DNA of 64,000 bases from Terrabacter sp. Ter38 (lineage in GTDB: Bacteria > Actinomycetota > Actinomycetes > Actinomycetales > Dermatophilaceae): assembly GCF_024519435.1 (NCBI RefSeq), contig NZ_JALJRZ010000006.1, positions 1-64,000 on the forward strand. The letters are read 5' to 3'. A program made the translations under genes and the position numbers. Shown here in pieces: positions 24,451 through 33,150 of the stretch (position 1 is its first letter; each line of letters opens with the position of its first letter). The notes beneath the pieces were generated by a model. It saw nothing but the letters and a program-made list of their open reading frames with translations. It ran no database searches and was not told the origin of the DNA.

Positions 24451-27400
24451 TCAGCGCACCGCGTAGGCCGCCTTGACGACCTGCGTCACCGAGGCACCCT
24501 TGCTGTCGGTCACCTCGACCCGGGTGGTGACCGTCTTGCCGCTGGCACCCGTGTGGTCGACGACCGCGCTCCACGCCCCGGCCTTGCTGGACACCGCGGC
24601 GTCCGTCCACGTCGTGCCACCGTCGTAGGAGAAGGCGAACGTCGCCGAGACGATGTCACCGGGGGCGTAGCCGCCGTGACCGGTGACCCGGATCGGCAGC
24701 ACCTGCCCTGCCGAGGCGGCGAGGGTCTTGCTGCCTTCCTCGGGCAGGCCGACCCGCGGGAAGAGCAGCGGGAGACCGACCGAGAACGTGTCGGGGTCGA
24801 GCGCGGAGCGGAAGCGCCACGTCGTCTTGACCTCGGTCGATCGGGCCCACTGACGCGCCGGGCTCCCGAACTTGCCGGTGTTCATCTCCAGCTCGTAGGC
24901 CGAGTCCTCGGCCGGCACCTCGAAGACGCCGTTGGGGGTGTAGCTGTAGCCGATCTCCTCGCCGTTGCGGCGCAGCGTGAGGTTGCCCTCGTCCCCGAAG
25001 CTGCCGGGGTTGGCCACGTGCCCGAAGTCGTCGCCCCACATCTGGGGGGCGAAGCCCATGAGGCCGCCCTGACGCTCGGCCGTCAGCTGCTCGACGCCCT
25101 GGTCGTTCTTGATCGCAGCCGGGGCGACGATGCCGCCGTACCAGCTGTCGGTGCGGACGCTGCCGGCCGGGTAGGTGCGCCAGGCCTCGGTCATCGCCTC
25201 TCCGAAGGGGAAGCTCGAGGTGAGGTAGTGCAGCCACTTCGTGCCGCCGTCGGTGTAGAACTCCGTGCGCTTGGTCGCCACCTGCACCGCTTCGTAGGCC
25301 GAGACACCGAAGCTGACACCGTTGTCACGGCCGGCGTAGACGTAGTCGAGGAGGGGCGTGTCGACGCCCATGCCCTTGTAGTCGGCCTCCGTGCGGCCGA
25401 GCTTCTTGTCCTGCACGACGAAGGTCTTGTCGTCCGTCAGCGGGGTCGACTGGGTGAAACCGAGGTTGTAGACGTACGGGCTGCTCGCCGTCGCCTTCCA
25501 GGAGAGCGTCAGCTGACCACCGGCGGCGGCAGCGAGGAGGGCCTGCAGCTGGTCGCCCTCGGCCATCGACAGCGAGTAGGTCGCCACGCTGAGCGGCGTG
25601 AAGCCGGCCACGGGCAACCACTTGCCGGGAGCCGGAGCGTAGGCAAGCAGCGCCTTGACACCGGCCGCGCGGGCACGGTTGACCATCGACGGGGAGATCC
25701 CGTCAACACTGACCTTCACGAGCACGACCTTGCCGCCCACGCGCGCGGGGTCGAACAACGAGCCGTTGCCCCCGTCGACGAGGCCGGCGGTGCCGACACC
25801 GTCGAGGCCCGGGGCCGCGTTCGGCGCCGCGATCGGGTGCAGGACCGGTCCTCCGACGACCGACATCGAGTCGACGGCAGGCGCGTAGCGCCGCGACCAG
25901 TCACCGAACTCCCACGTGCCCTGCTTGGGGTTGCCCTGCACGTCGGCGTACACGGCGGTCGTCGTCGAACCACTGCTGAGGGAGCCGGCGTGGATCCACG
26001 TGTCGTCCCACGTGCGGGAGAACGAGAGGACCGAGGCCTTGGGCTCACTGGGCCGGTCGGTCTTGACCGACAGCAGGTGCGCCCTGGTCGCGTCGAAGTC
26101 GACGGTCGTGTCGCCGGTGATCTTGATCTCCGGTCGGCCGAAGTAGGCGATGGAGCCGACGGTGTTCGGGGTCAGGTAGGTCGGGTCGGGGCTCCGGACG
26201 AAGCCCGACAGGAAGTAGGTGCCCGGACGCACCTGGAACGTCTGCTCCGCGGCACCGTTGTTGAAGGCGCGCTGTGCCTTGATGGAGTCGATGTTGACCA
26301 CGTCGACGCTCGAACCCAGGTTGGCGGGCTGACCGAGGCGGTCCTTCATCCGGACGGTGAGCTGCACCGTCTGGGGAGTGACGTAGAGCGAGAAGGGGGT
26401 CGACACGGTGGCGTCACCCGTGGCCAGGATGCGCCCCGTGACGTCGCCGTACTGCGCGGCCCCGAGCTTGGCGGTCGGGTCCACCTTCAGCGGGACCTTG
26501 ACCGTGGTACCGGCGGGTATCGTCACCGACGAGGCTCCGAGGGCGACCGGCGCCGACTTGACGGCGGAACCGTCGTCACCAGTGACACCGGCGACGGACA
26601 GCTTGAGGGTGACCGACTGGTCGGTGACGTTGGTGTAGGGAACGTCGATCGTCGTGATCTGGGCGCTCGTGTGCGGCCACGCGAAGGTGCCACCCTGCAC
26701 CGGCATGGTGGCGACCGAGGCCTTGGTGGCGGCGAAGACATCGAGGCGGCCGGCACCCTGCGCGCGGACGTCACCGGGGACGTCGGACTTCGCCGACGAC
26801 ACGAGGGCCGCCTTGAGCTGCTGCCCGGTCCAGCTCGGGTGCGCCTGCTTGACGATGGCGGCGGCACCGGCGACGTGCGGCGTCGCCATCGACGTGCCCG
26901 ACATCGCGACGTATGCGTCGTCGCCCCGACCGCCTGAGCGCGCCGCGGTGATGCCGACGCCCGGCGCCGAGATCTCCGGCTTGAGGGTGTGGTCGACCGC
27001 TGTGGGCCCGCGGCTGGAGAACCATGCCGGCACGTCCTGACGGTCCACGGCGCCCACCGTCAGCACCGCGGGAGCACAGCCGGGAGCCGAGACGGTGTTG
27101 TTGGCCGAGCCGGTGTTGCCGGCCGCGATGACGAAGAGCGTCTTGCTCGTCGTGGCGAGCTCCTGGGCCGCCGACGACATGGGGTCGTTGCAGGCGGACG
27201 GCGAGCCGTTGCTGCCCAGGCTCATGGAGACGACGTCGGCGCCCTGCCCGACCGCCCACTCCATGCCGCCGATGATCATCGAGTCGGAACCTCCACCACT
27301 GTCACCGAGCACCTTGCCGATGAGCAGCTGGGTCTCGGGGGCGACGCCCTTCTCGAGACCAGCGCTCGCCGCACCGGAGCCGCCGACGGTGGAGGCGGTG

Positions 27401-28227
27401 TGCGTGCCGTGACCGTGCACATCCGACAGTGCGCCACCCGCCGACCCCGTGAAGTCCTTGGACGCCAGGATCCGGCCCTGCAGGTCGGGGTGCTCGGCGT
27501 CGGCGCCGGTGTCGAGGACGGCGACCTTGGTGCCGCTGCCCTTGAGTCCGCTCGCCCAGGCGAGGTCGGCGCCCACCTGCTTCGTCGACTGGTCGAGGGT
27601 GGCGTACGCCTTCGCGTCCAGCCAGATCTTCTCGATCTTCGCACCGGCTGCGGTGGACGGGTCCGTCGCCTCCGCGAAGAAGGCAGCGGCCTGCGCCTTG
27701 CCGGCCTTGAGCGCGATGCCGTCGATCGAGTGCAGGGTCTGACCCTTGGCAGCGCCCTTCGGCGTGGCGGGCGCGGAACGCGCCCGGCTGAGGTCCGTGG
27801 AGTAGCGGGCGATGACCGGCACGCTGTCGGTACTGGCGTCGTCGTAGCCCATGGCCACGAGCCCCGTCACGTTGAAGAGCTCCTCGTCCACCTTGTCGGA
27901 AGACAGGGCGTCCACGGCATCGGCGGGGTAGACGTAGACGTCCTTGCCGACCCGCCGAGTCTCCACGGAGGGCACGGTGCCGTCCTCGCGCGGTAGCACC
28001 GTGACGATGGGGGCGTTGGTGCCTGCCCCGGTGACGAGGACCTTGTCGCCCGTGATCAGGGTGACGGTCTTGGGGGCGTCGCTCGTCGCCTGGGCAGCGC
28101 GCGATCCGACGATCGGACGGGGTGGGGCACCGGAGCCCTGGCCGAAGGCCGAGGTGGGGGCGGCCGCGGTGGCGGCAACGATGGCAACCGTTGCCACCCC
28201 TAGGGTGTTACGCCAGATGGGGCGCAT
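24451..28227 (-). CDS. Secreted S8 family serine protease, large multidomain form
   Basis: 1258 residues. ATG 28227 is preceded by GAAGGA and begins a clear signal peptide (MRPIWRN then a hydrophobic Ala/Val stretch, cut near TSAFGQ); an open frame to 28326 adds non-signal sequence. A propeptide-like region (about 52-215) is followed by the subtilase domain with Asp239 (AVLDTGAD), His273 (HGHGTHT) and Ser446 (SGTSMATPH). Beyond about 500 are several beta-sandwich domains, ending with an Ig-like segment (GGYAPGDIVSATFAFSYDGG). Such proteases degrade external protein. Divergent from the TrmB/LuxR-type regulator at 28435, which may control it. Distinct in architecture from the protease at 192: no PA domain between His and Ser. 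Confidence 0.93.
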   Translation of the reverse strand: MRPIWRNTLGVATVAIVAATAAAPTSAFGQGSGAPPRPIVGSRAAQATSDAPKTVTLITGDKVLVTGAGTNAPIVTVLPREDGTVPSVETRRVGKDVYVYPADAVDALSSDKVDEELFNVTGLVAMGYDDASTDSVPVIARYSTDLSRARSAPATPKGAAKGQTLHSIDGIALKAGKAQAAAFFAEATDPSTAAGAKIEKIWLDAKAYATLDQSTKQVGADLAWASGLKGSGTKVAVLDTGADAEHPDLQGRILASKDFTGSAGGALSDVHGHGTHTASTVGGSGAASAGLEKGVAPETQLLIGKVLGDSGGGSDSMIIGGMEWAVGQGADVVSMSLGSNGSPSACNDPMSSAAQELATTSKTLFVIAAGNTGSANNTVSAPGCAPAVLTVGAVDRQDVPAWFSSRGPTAVDHTLKPEISAPGVGITAARSGGRGDDAYVAMSGTSMATPHVAGAAAIVKQAHPSWTGQQLKAALVSSAKSDVPGDVRAQGAGRLDVFAATKASVATMPVQGGTFAWPHTSAQITTIDVPYTNVTDQSVTLKLSVAGVTGDDGSAVKSAPVALGASSVTIPAGTTVKVPLKVDPTAKLGAAQYGDVTGRILATGDATVSTPFSLYVTPQTVQLTVRMKDRLGQPANLGSSVDVVNIDSIKAQRAFNNGAAEQTFQVRPGTYFLSGFVRSPDPTYLTPNTVGSIAYFGRPEIKITGDTTVDFDATRAHLLSVKTDRPSEPKASVLSFSRTWDDTWIHAGSLSSGSTTTAVYADVQGNPKQGTWEFGDWSRRYAPAVDSMSVVGGPVLHPIAAPNAAPGLDGVGTAGLVDGGNGSLFDPARVGGKVVLVKVSVDGISPSMVNRARAAGVKALLAYAPAPGKWLPVAGFTPLSVATYSLSMAEGDQLQALLAAAAGGQLTLSWKATASSPYVYNLGFTQSTPLTDDKTFVVQDKKLGRTEADYKGMGVDTPLLDYVYAGRDNGVSFGVSAYEAVQVATKRTEFYTDGGTKWLHYLTSSFPFGEAMTEAWRTYPAGSVRTDSWYGGIVAPAAIKNDQGVEQLTAERQGGLMGFAPQMWGDDFGHVANPGSFGDEGNLTLRRNGEEIGYSYTPNGVFEVPAEDSAYELEMNTGKFGSPARQWARSTEVKTTWRFRSALDPDTFSVGLPLLFPRVGLPEEGSKTLAASAGQVLPIRVTGHGGYAPGDIVSATFAFSYDGGTTWTDAAVSSKAGAWSAVVDHTGASGKTVTTRVEVTDSKGASVTQVVKAAYAVR

Positions 28228-28280
28228 GCTGTGGTCCTTCGGGGAGTGGGGGCGCGAGCCGCTGGTCGGGTCACGCTGCC

Positions 28281-28290
28281 GGGGGGGGGG
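28281..28290. repeat. Run of ten G in the divergent promoter region
   Basis: An uninterrupted G10 tract, 54 bases upstream of the protease start and about 145 bases upstream of the regulator start. The surrounding 28228-28434 gap has no other clear element that I can name. Confidence 0.8.
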
Positions 28291-28434
28291 TTGCGCCGGG
28301 GTGGGGAATCCGGCGCCGTCAGTCACAGTGCCGGACCGCCGGTTTGTCCGGAAGAATGTGCGTGCGGCGGTTATGCGTCATGGCGCAGGTGCGCCCCCCG
28401 CCATGACGACGTCAGAGCTAGCGGAAGGAACGAC

Positions 28435-29421
28435 ATGGAAGCGCTTGCAGCGCTGGGTCTGGGTCCGGCGGAGGCGAACCTGTACCGCACCCTCGTCGGG
28501 CTGGGCGGCACGGGCGTCGACGACCTGACCCATCGCTGCCAGCTCTCGAGGGCGGAGGTCGAGGGCGGCCTCGTCGGGCTGGAGCGCCAGGGACTGGTGG
28601 CCCAGTCGGCTGCCACGCCGGGTCGCTGGGTGGCGGCGCCACCGGGGATCGCGCTGCGGGCGCTCCTCAACGACCGACGTCACGAGCTCGAGCAGGCCGA
28701 GCTCGTCGCGGCGCGGCTGTCCGAGGTCCACCGCACCGATGCGGCGGGGAGCGTCCACGACCTCGTCGAGGTGGTCGTCGGCGCCGGCGCCGTCGGTCAG
28801 CGGTTCCACCAGCTGCAGCTGGGCGCCGTCGAGGAGGTCTGCGTGCTCGTCACCGACAACCCGACGGCCGTGCCGGCGACGGAGAACCAGGCCGAGGACA
28901 TCGCCGCGGCCCGCGGCGTCCGCTACCGCGTCGTCCTCGAGCGGGACGTCCTCGAGCAGACGTCGCAGACCGAGCTCGTGGCGGTGATCCGCCGGGAGGA
29001 GGAGGTGCGCATCAGCGACCGGGTCCCGACCAAGCTCGTCATCGCCGACCGACGCACTGCGATGGTGCCCCTCGATGCCGACTCCCCGGAGCCGGCAGCC
29101 CTCGTCATCCACTCGACGGGCCTCGTGCAGTCGCTCCTCGCGCTCTTCGACTCGGTCTGGCGCGACGCCTGGCCACTCAACTTCGCCTCCCCGGAGAGCG
29201 ACGAGCTCGTCGAAACCGCTCCGGGTCCCGACGAGACCGACCTGCAGGTGCTGTCGCTGCTCATCGCCGGTGCCTCGGACGTCCTCGTCGCGAGACAGCT
29301 CGACGTCGGCCTGCGGACCGTCCAGCGCCGTGTCCGTTCGCTCATGGACGCCACCGGAGCCAACAGCCGCATCCAGCTGGGGTGGGCGGCGCACGAGAAG
29401 GGCTGGCTCCGGCGACCGTAG
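28435..29421 (+). CDS. TrmB-like / LuxR-type two-part transcriptional regulator
   Basis: 328 residues; ATG 28435 sits behind GGAAGGA (28423-28429). The N-terminal winged helix (about 1-75: LGLGPAEANLYRTLVGLGG, LSRAEVEGGLVGLERQGLV) is TrmB-like. A middle sensor-like region (about 100-240) contains VTDNPTAVPAT and TKLVIADRRTAMVPLD, resembling phospholipase-D-like domains of TrmB proteins. The C-terminal HTH (about 262-320: LQVLSLLIAGASDVLVARQLDVGLRTVQRRV) is LuxR/GerE-like. This arrangement is common beside secreted subtilases in actinobacteria. It is divergent from the protease gene with a 207-base gap and probably regulates it. Confidence 0.82.
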   Translation: MEALAALGLGPAEANLYRTLVGLGGTGVDDLTHRCQLSRAEVEGGLVGLERQGLVAQSAATPGRWVAAPPGIALRALLNDRRHELEQAELVAARLSEVHRTDAAGSVHDLVEVVVGAGAVGQRFHQLQLGAVEEVCVLVTDNPTAVPATENQAEDIAAARGVRYRVVLERDVLEQTSQTELVAVIRREEEVRISDRVPTKLVIADRRTAMVPLDADSPEPAALVIHSTGLVQSLLALFDSVWRDAWPLNFASPESDELVETAPGPDETDLQVLSLLIAGASDVLVARQLDVGLRTVQRRVRSLMDATGANSRIQLGWAAHEKGWLRRP

Positions 29422-29509
29422 CGCCACGGAAGGTGCACCTCGCGGCGACCAGCCCGCCCGCTCCAGCGCCAGCCAGCGCTCGGCATGCCCCAACAACGTT
29501 GGACAAGGG

Positions 29510-29540
29510 TTGTACATTCTGGCGATCGGGCGCCTAGGGT
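29510..29540 (+). promoter_or_regulatory. Promoter for a leaderless glycosyltransferase transcript
   Basis: TTGTAC (29510-29515) and TAGGGT (29535-29540) are separated by 19 bases; the ATG at 29548 lies seven bases after the -10, so transcription should start at or next to the start codon. No ribosome-binding site is present. Directly upstream, CAACGTTG (29493-29500) is a palindrome that may be an operator. Confidence 0.5.
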
Positions 29541-29547
29541 CACCCCC

Positions 29548-31740
29548 ATGGACCCCTGCTCCGCGCTCGAGGCGGTCCGCACCGCTCCCACCCTCCTCGA
29601 AGCCATGCGAGCAGCGTCGACGCTCGCCGACGTCACCGCGCAGGCGGACGGTGACGCCGTCCGGGACCTGATCTCGGCGACGCTCTCCGACGATCCCCTG
29701 ACTGCCCTCGCGGCCGTTCACGCGCTCGGTGTCTGCACCGACCCCACGGCGGCTCCGGTGCTCGCACGCCTGGTGGCCGACGATCGGCGCCCCGTGGCGG
29801 AGCACGCGCTCGACGCGCTGCGGCACACGACTCCCGTCGCCGACGCGCTGCCCCACCTCGTCGCCGCGACCCGCAACGGGGCGTTCACGGGCATGCTGGC
29901 TCAGCGCACCCTCGAGGCCTGGGCGGCGCGACAGCCGGATCTGCTGCGCGGCGCCCTGCTGAGCGGTCTGGCGGCGACGGCCGACGGCGACGGCAGAGCG
30001 CGACTGGTCGAGACGCTGGGGCTGGTGCCCGGCGGGGCGACCACGACGGCGCTCATGGCTCTGGCGGCAGACGAGGCCGAGGTGCTCCCGGTGCGCGCAG
30101 CAGCGACAGCCGCCCTGGGCGACGGACCTGCAGCCGACCACAGCGCCGCGGCGCTCCTCGTGTCGCTGGCCCGCAACGTCGGCCCCCTGGCCCAGACCGC
30201 CCGGCTCGCCCTCTTCGACCTGCGTCCGGTCCCGGCGTCGCGCGTGCCCGAGGGACTGACCATCGTGCAGCTCTTCCTCCACTCCGAGATCGACGGCCAG
30301 CTGCACCAGTCCGGCCGGGGAGACACCGGCGGCATCGCCACGCTGCTCGTGCAGCTCGGGGACGCCCTGCTGCGCGGCGAATCCCCTGTGGCCCGGGTCA
30401 TCACCCTGTCGGGCGGCAGCCCCGACCCGGCCCAGTTCCCGTCAGGACGTGCGTCGGCTGCGCCCGGAGGCCAGGTCGGCTCCTCGCTGCTCACGACGGG
30501 TCACCACTACGCCAAGGTGCCGCTGTCAGGTCCCGTGGGGGTGGCCCGCGCCTGGCCGGCGCGGGTCGCGGCGCGCCGCGGGATCCGCCGGGTCCTCCGG
30601 GCCGCCGGCCGCGTCGACGCGATCCACCTGAGGATGGCCGACGTCGGATCCATGGCCGCCGCCGAGGTGGCGGACGAGCTCGGCATCCCCGTCGTGCTGA
30701 CGGTCGCGCCCGACCCCCAGGCGCTCATCGACGCGCGGGACCGCGCCGGGACGCTGACCCGGGCCGGGTTCGGCGACGTCGATCTCGTGGAGCACCTGTG
30801 GTTCCGCGACGGGCTGCTTCGCGACCTCGCCGCGCGTGCCTCACACCTCGTCCTCTTCCCGCGCCCACAGGTCGACGACGACCTGAGGCGCTACCTCGGG
30901 ATCGATGTCGAGGAGCAGGGTGAGCGCGTCGGCGTCGTCGGCGAGGGGATCGATGTGGCCGGTGTCGACCGCATCGTCAGCGAGACCCTGGACCGGTCCC
31001 GACGACGACCCGGGTCCGGCGTCGCCGCCGCCCTCGACGAGCTCGATGCCCTCCTCGACACCCTCCCGGAGGAGCGTCGGGCCCTGCCGATCGTCGTGTC
31101 CGTCGGTCGGCTCAACCCCGTCAAGGGGATGGCGACCCTCGTGCAGGCCTGGCGCGACGACGCTCCGCTGCGCCGGCGCTGCAACCTGCTCGTCGTGGGC
31201 GGCGACCTCGACCACCCCAGCGACGAGGAGTCCGCCGAGCTGGCTCGCATCGACGCCGCCGTGCCTGCGGACGACGCGGCCGACCAGGGGTTGCTCGTGG
31301 CCGGGCACCGCCCCAACGCGACGACCATCGCGTGGCTCACGCGGCTGCGGGGCGGACCCGACGACACGGCACCGCCCGGCGTCTACGTGAGCGCGAGCCT
31401 CAAGGAGGAGTTCGGCATCGCGATCCTCGAGGCGATGGCCGTCGGGCTCGTCGTCGTCGCCCCTGCCGGCGGGGGCCCTGCCACCTACGTCGCCCACGGC
31501 GAGACGGGCATCCTCGCCGACACGTCCACTGCCGCCGCCCTCGCGAGCGCGACCCACGCCGCACTCGACCTCGCCGCGGCGCCCGACGCCGACGCCCGGA
31601 CGGAGCAGGCCCGGGACATGGTGCGTACGAGGTTCGGCATCGACACGATGGCCGCGTCGCTCGCCGCGGTCTACCGTCAGGTGGCGGCGCAGCGAGCGGG
31701 CCAGCCGCGCCTTTCCGACGCCGTGGAGGGAGCCTCGTGA
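29548..31740 (+). CDS. GT4-type glycosyltransferase with N-terminal HEAT-like repeats
   Basis: 730 residues from ATG 29548. Residues 1-230 are alpha-helical and repeat-like (ALAAVHALGVCTDPTAAPVLARLVAD, then further HEAT/Armadillo-style pairs such as AAATAALGDGPAADHSAAALL). From about 240 a glycosyltransferase of the GT-B fold follows: VQLFLHSEIDG...GDTGGIATLLVQLGDALL (N-terminal domain), VSVGRLNPVKGMATLVQAW (UDP-sugar domain) and SLKEEFGIAILEAMAVG (E-x7-E). It would transfer a sugar from a nucleotide donor in the cytoplasm. The HEAT part may bind a partner or acceptor. GTGA overlap with the GT1 gene that follows; acceptor unknown. Confidence 0.85.
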   Translation: MDPCSALEAVRTAPTLLEAMRAASTLADVTAQADGDAVRDLISATLSDDPLTALAAVHALGVCTDPTAAPVLARLVADDRRPVAEHALDALRHTTPVADALPHLVAATRNGAFTGMLAQRTLEAWAARQPDLLRGALLSGLAATADGDGRARLVETLGLVPGGATTTALMALAADEAEVLPVRAAATAALGDGPAADHSAAALLVSLARNVGPLAQTARLALFDLRPVPASRVPEGLTIVQLFLHSEIDGQLHQSGRGDTGGIATLLVQLGDALLRGESPVARVITLSGGSPDPAQFPSGRASAAPGGQVGSSLLTTGHHYAKVPLSGPVGVARAWPARVAARRGIRRVLRAAGRVDAIHLRMADVGSMAAAEVADELGIPVVLTVAPDPQALIDARDRAGTLTRAGFGDVDLVEHLWFRDGLLRDLAARASHLVLFPRPQVDDDLRRYLGIDVEEQGERVGVVGEGIDVAGVDRIVSETLDRSRRRPGSGVAAALDELDALLDTLPEERRALPIVVSVGRLNPVKGMATLVQAWRDDAPLRRRCNLLVVGGDLDHPSDEESAELARIDAAVPADDAADQGLLVAGHRPNATTIAWLTRLRGGPDDTAPPGVYVSASLKEEFGIAILEAMAVGLVVVAPAGGGPATYVAHGETGILADTSTAAALASATHAALDLAAAPDADARTEQARDMVRTRFGIDTMAASLAAVYRQVAAQRAGQPRLSDAVEGAS

Positions 31741-33077
31741 CGCTCCTCGTCATCAGCCCTGACTACGCCTCCCACCTCTACCCGCTCGCCACCCTCGCCA
31801 CGGCCTGGCGTGACGCGGGTGAGCGCGTCGTCGTCGCCACCGGCACGGCGACCGATTCACTCGTCACCGCGTTCGGCTACGACCGCGAGCACCTGCAGCT
31901 GGGGCGCGGCTCGAACCCGGGCGTCATCCGGGCCGAGGAGCAGCCGGCCGGGGAGGACGACTCGCTCCGTGGGTTCTTCGAGGCCACGAGGCTCGGCGCG
32001 GTCGAGACGCTCACCTACCAGGCGCGGGCGCGCGGGGACGACCTCCTCTGGAACGCCGTGGGCGTGGCCCGGGCCGTGCACGAGGTCGTCGACCGGGTGC
32101 GCCCCGACACGATCATCGTCGACCACCTCGCGTTCGGTGCCCGACTGGGTCTCGCCAGCAGGGGGACCAGCCACGCCGACGTCGTGCTGGGACACCCGTC
32201 CGCCCTCACCGTCGGCGACGAGGTGTACGGCTACCCGCCCGCGTGGCCCCGTGCCTTCGGGCCCGCGCCGGACGCCCTCGCCGAGCTGCGGCGGCTCTCG
32301 GAGCAGGTGCGCGACGACTTCACGGCGCAGTGGAACACCGCGCTGGCACAGCTGTCGCCGGCGGCCCCGCCGAGCGTGGACGCCTTCGCCGAGACCGGCG
32401 ACGTCCTGATGCTCAACTACCCCGCGGAGCTGCACGACCCCCACCGCACCTTGCGGCTCCCGCGCCACACCTTCCTCGGCTCGGCGGTGCGGGCGGAGGC
32501 CCCGGACGAGCAGGTCGAGGAGTGGCTCGGCCGCAGCGACGAGGCGGTCGTCTACGTCAGCCTCGGCAGCTTCCTCTCCGCCCGGTCGGACCTGCTCACG
32601 ACGATCGCCGAGGCGCTGCGCCCGCTGGACGTCCGCGTCGCCCTGGCCCACGGGTCGACACCGCGTGCCCTGCTGGGTGCACTGCCCGAGTCGTGGCTCG
32701 TACGCGAGATGCTGCCGCAGGTGACCCTGCTCGGTCACGCTTCCGTGGCCGTCTCGCACGGCGGCAACAACAGCGTCACCGAGTCACTGACGGCCGGAGT
32801 GCCCCTGCTGCTGCTGCCTCTCTCCACCGACCAGTTCGCCGGCGCCGCCGCCGTGGAGGCGCAGCGGCTGGGCGAGGTGCTCGACCCCAACCACGCGGAC
32901 GCCGGTGCGATCCGCTCGGCCGCCGAGCGCCTGATGGGTCGCGCGGACTCCGTGGACCGCGCCAAGCTGCACCGGCTGGGCGCGTCGCTGCGCGAGCACC
33001 CGGGACCCCGCCGGGCCCGCGACGCGCTGACGCTGCAGACGGCGCCCGCCGACGGCAGCGGTCCCGCGACGGTCTGA
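31737..33077 (+). CDS. GT1-family glycosyltransferase (UGT/MGT-like)
   Basis: 446 residues from GTG 31737. GT-B fold: N-terminal acceptor domain (LLVISPDYASHLYPLATLA, DTIIVDHLAFGARLGLA) and C-terminal nucleotide-sugar domain with VVYVSLGSFLSARSD, SWLVREMLPQVTLLGHASVAV and the donor motif SHGGNNSVTESLTAGVPLLLLP ending in DQ. This resembles macrolide/flavonoid-type transferases that glycosylate small hydrophobic acceptors. Translationally coupled to the HEAT-glycosyltransferase; the two may act in sequence on one product. No aglycone biosynthesis genes are adjacent. Confidence 0.88.
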   Translation: MTLLVISPDYASHLYPLATLATAWRDAGERVVVATGTATDSLVTAFGYDREHLQLGRGSNPGVIRAEEQPAGEDDSLRGFFEATRLGAVETLTYQARARGDDLLWNAVGVARAVHEVVDRVRPDTIIVDHLAFGARLGLASRGTSHADVVLGHPSALTVGDEVYGYPPAWPRAFGPAPDALAELRRLSEQVRDDFTAQWNTALAQLSPAAPPSVDAFAETGDVLMLNYPAELHDPHRTLRLPRHTFLGSAVRAEAPDEQVEEWLGRSDEAVVYVSLGSFLSARSDLLTTIAEALRPLDVRVALAHGSTPRALLGALPESWLVREMLPQVTLLGHASVAVSHGGNNSVTESLTAGVPLLLLPLSTDQFAGAAAVEAQRLGEVLDPNHADAGAIRSAAERLMGRADSVDRAKLHRLGASLREHPGPRRARDALTLQTAPADGSGPATV

Positions 33078-33102
33078 GCCTCGCCCCGGTGGGCACGTCG
33101 AC

Positions 33103-33119
33103 CCGCACGGTGCGTGCGG
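33103..33119. terminator. Hairpin between convergent glycosyltransferase and guaD genes
   Basis: CCGCAC-GGTGC-GTGCGG gives a 6-bp perfect stem in the 73-base gap between two converging transcription units. Confidence 0.4.
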
Positions 33120-33150
33120 CGGCATACGCCCTCGGGCGCGCGGTTGTGGG

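Noticed and set aside
24553-26937. 794-residue plus-strand open frame opposite the second protease
   Set aside because: Low-complexity translation, no recognisable domain; the minus frame is a clear subtilase.
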